Source: Saprospiraceae bacterium (GTDB taxonomy: Bacteria; Bacteroidota; Bacteroidia; Chitinophagales; Saprospiraceae). Taken from it: DNA of 64,000 bases. Shown piece after piece: positions 63,535 to 64,000 of this stretch. The DNA is taken from positions 682,001 to 746,000 of the forward strand of contig JADJNF010000008.1 of assembly GCA_016714445.1 (NCBI GenBank), given 5' to 3'. The translations under genes and the position numbers were made by a program. The notes beneath the pieces are model-generated. The model was given only the letters and a program-made list of their open reading frames with translations. It made no database searches and was not told the origin of the DNA. Numbering within the stretch: the first letter of the stretch is position 1; each line of letters starts with the position of its first letter.

Positions 63535-64000
63535 ATGAGTATTTATAAAATAGTCCTTTTGTCAGGTCTTGTTTTTTTTTCATGTAAAAAGGAAGAAAAA
63601 AAAGCTGATAATGCAAAAACTACCCCACAAACTGAACAAAAAGCGCTGAAAGTGGACGGTATCATTGCGCACGAAGAAATAACAACCGGGACCATTAGTA
63701 CGACCGGAACCATTATTGCCAATGAAGAAGTGGAAATTAAAAGTGAAATTTCAGGAAAAATCACTGGAGTACATTTTAAGGAAGGCACTTTTGTAAAAGA
63801 AGGACAGTTGCTGGTAAAGTTAAATGATGATGATCTGCAAGCTCAGGTACGAAAACTGAGTATTGAAATCAAAATGGCTGAAGAAAAAGAGGGCCGGATG
63901 AAACAACTTTTAGCTGCAAATGCCATCAGCAAAGAAGAATACGATGTTCAGCTTACAAGTCTTAATTTACTCAAAGCGAATGTAGATATTATTAAAGTGG
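63535..64000 (+). CDS. RND efflux periplasmic adaptor subunit, 3' partial
   Basis: The gene is cut by the right edge and 155 residues are visible. The ATG at 63535 gives MSIYKIVLLSGLVFFSCKKE, a lipoprotein signal with a lipobox ending at Cys17. A low-complexity linker (EEKKADNAKTTPQTEQKA) follows, then the barrel-lipoyl-hairpin order of membrane-fusion proteins: ISTTGTIIANEEVEIKSEIS and GKITGVHFKEGTFVKEGQLL, the lipoyl half motifs, then a coiled-coil hairpin (AQVRKLSIEIKMAEEKEGRM). Such proteins join an inner-membrane RND pump to an outer-membrane channel. The pump gene should lie just downstream, outside the window. Confidence 0.88.
   Translation, partial: MSIYKIVLLSGLVFFSCKKEEKKADNAKTTPQTEQKALKVDGIIAHEEITTGTISTTGTIIANEEVEIKSEISGKITGVHFKEGTFVKEGQLLVKLNDDDLQAQVRKLSIEIKMAEEKEGRMKQLLAANAISKEEYDVQLTSLNLLKANVDIIKV

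Noticed and set aside
1..64000. CRISPR arrays, tRNA and rRNA genes, riboswitches, prophage
   Set aside because: None was recognised on reading both strands. The tail-fibre-like genes at the left edge have no other phage genes beside them and carry Bacteroidota export signals.

Overview
The window comes from a Bacteroidota chromosome, most likely a Saprospiraceae-like (Saprospiria) heterotroph. The DNA is AT-rich. Genes lack Shine-Dalgarno sequences, and several are preceded by the Bacteroidota -7 element TAnnTTTG with a TTG/TTTG about 20 bp upstream. At least four secreted proteins end in a type IX secretion (T9SS) sorting domain. PorT-like and DUF2490 beta-barrels, a propeller histidine kinase with a LytTR regulator, and a mobile mystery protein A/B pair fit the same phylum. 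The genus-level placement is inference. No rRNA or tRNA gene was seen.

Layout. 0-6 kb: two tandem paralogous exported repeat proteins with tail-fibre-like tandem repeats and a Peptidase_G2-like C-terminus, the first broken by a one-base deletion, with a small T9SS protein between them. 6-17.4 kb: a noncoding stretch with a GC-rich island, an Ig-like T9SS protein, cinA, a DUF2461 gene, an outer-membrane barrel, trmB, a polyprenyl synthase, a lipoprotein and a large T9SS M4 metallopeptidase. 17.5-32.7 kb: an inorganic-carbon island with two beta-carbonic anhydrases, four SulP anion transporters, DabA and DabB (the energised DIC pump) and a DUF2490 barrel. Each SulP gene is preceded by its own small exported protein. 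32.9-42.2 kb: mazG-like, dtd, a DnaA-box cluster (candidate oriC), heme A synthase, a hydrolase, an M1 peptidase, a DoxX-like protein and uvrA. Two perfect parS palindromes lie at 38.7 and 39.3 kb, so this segment is probably close to the replication origin. 42.5-51.3 kb: two large secreted propeller proteins, a TonB-C-like protein and mnmE. 51.3-53.6 kb: a small accessory islet with the mobile mystery A/B (HTH + Fic) pair and a decayed IS5-type transposase. 53.9-64 kb: a Tat-exported flavin amine oxidase with a globin, a propeller sensor kinase (frameshifted) with its LytTR regulator, PhnA, an acyl-ACP desaturase, NhaC, and the start of an RND efflux adaptor.

The carbon island is the most coherent system. 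SulP proteins and DabAB would bring in or trap bicarbonate, and the carbonic anhydrases would interconvert CO2 and bicarbonate, supplying carboxylases in a heterotroph. No RuBisCO or carboxysome gene is present in the window. dabA carries an in-frame TAA at codon 46, so this copy may be inactive, reinitiated or misread. Two other genes show single-base losses in short A-runs, a pattern typical of uncorrected long-read consensus but equally possible as real mutation.
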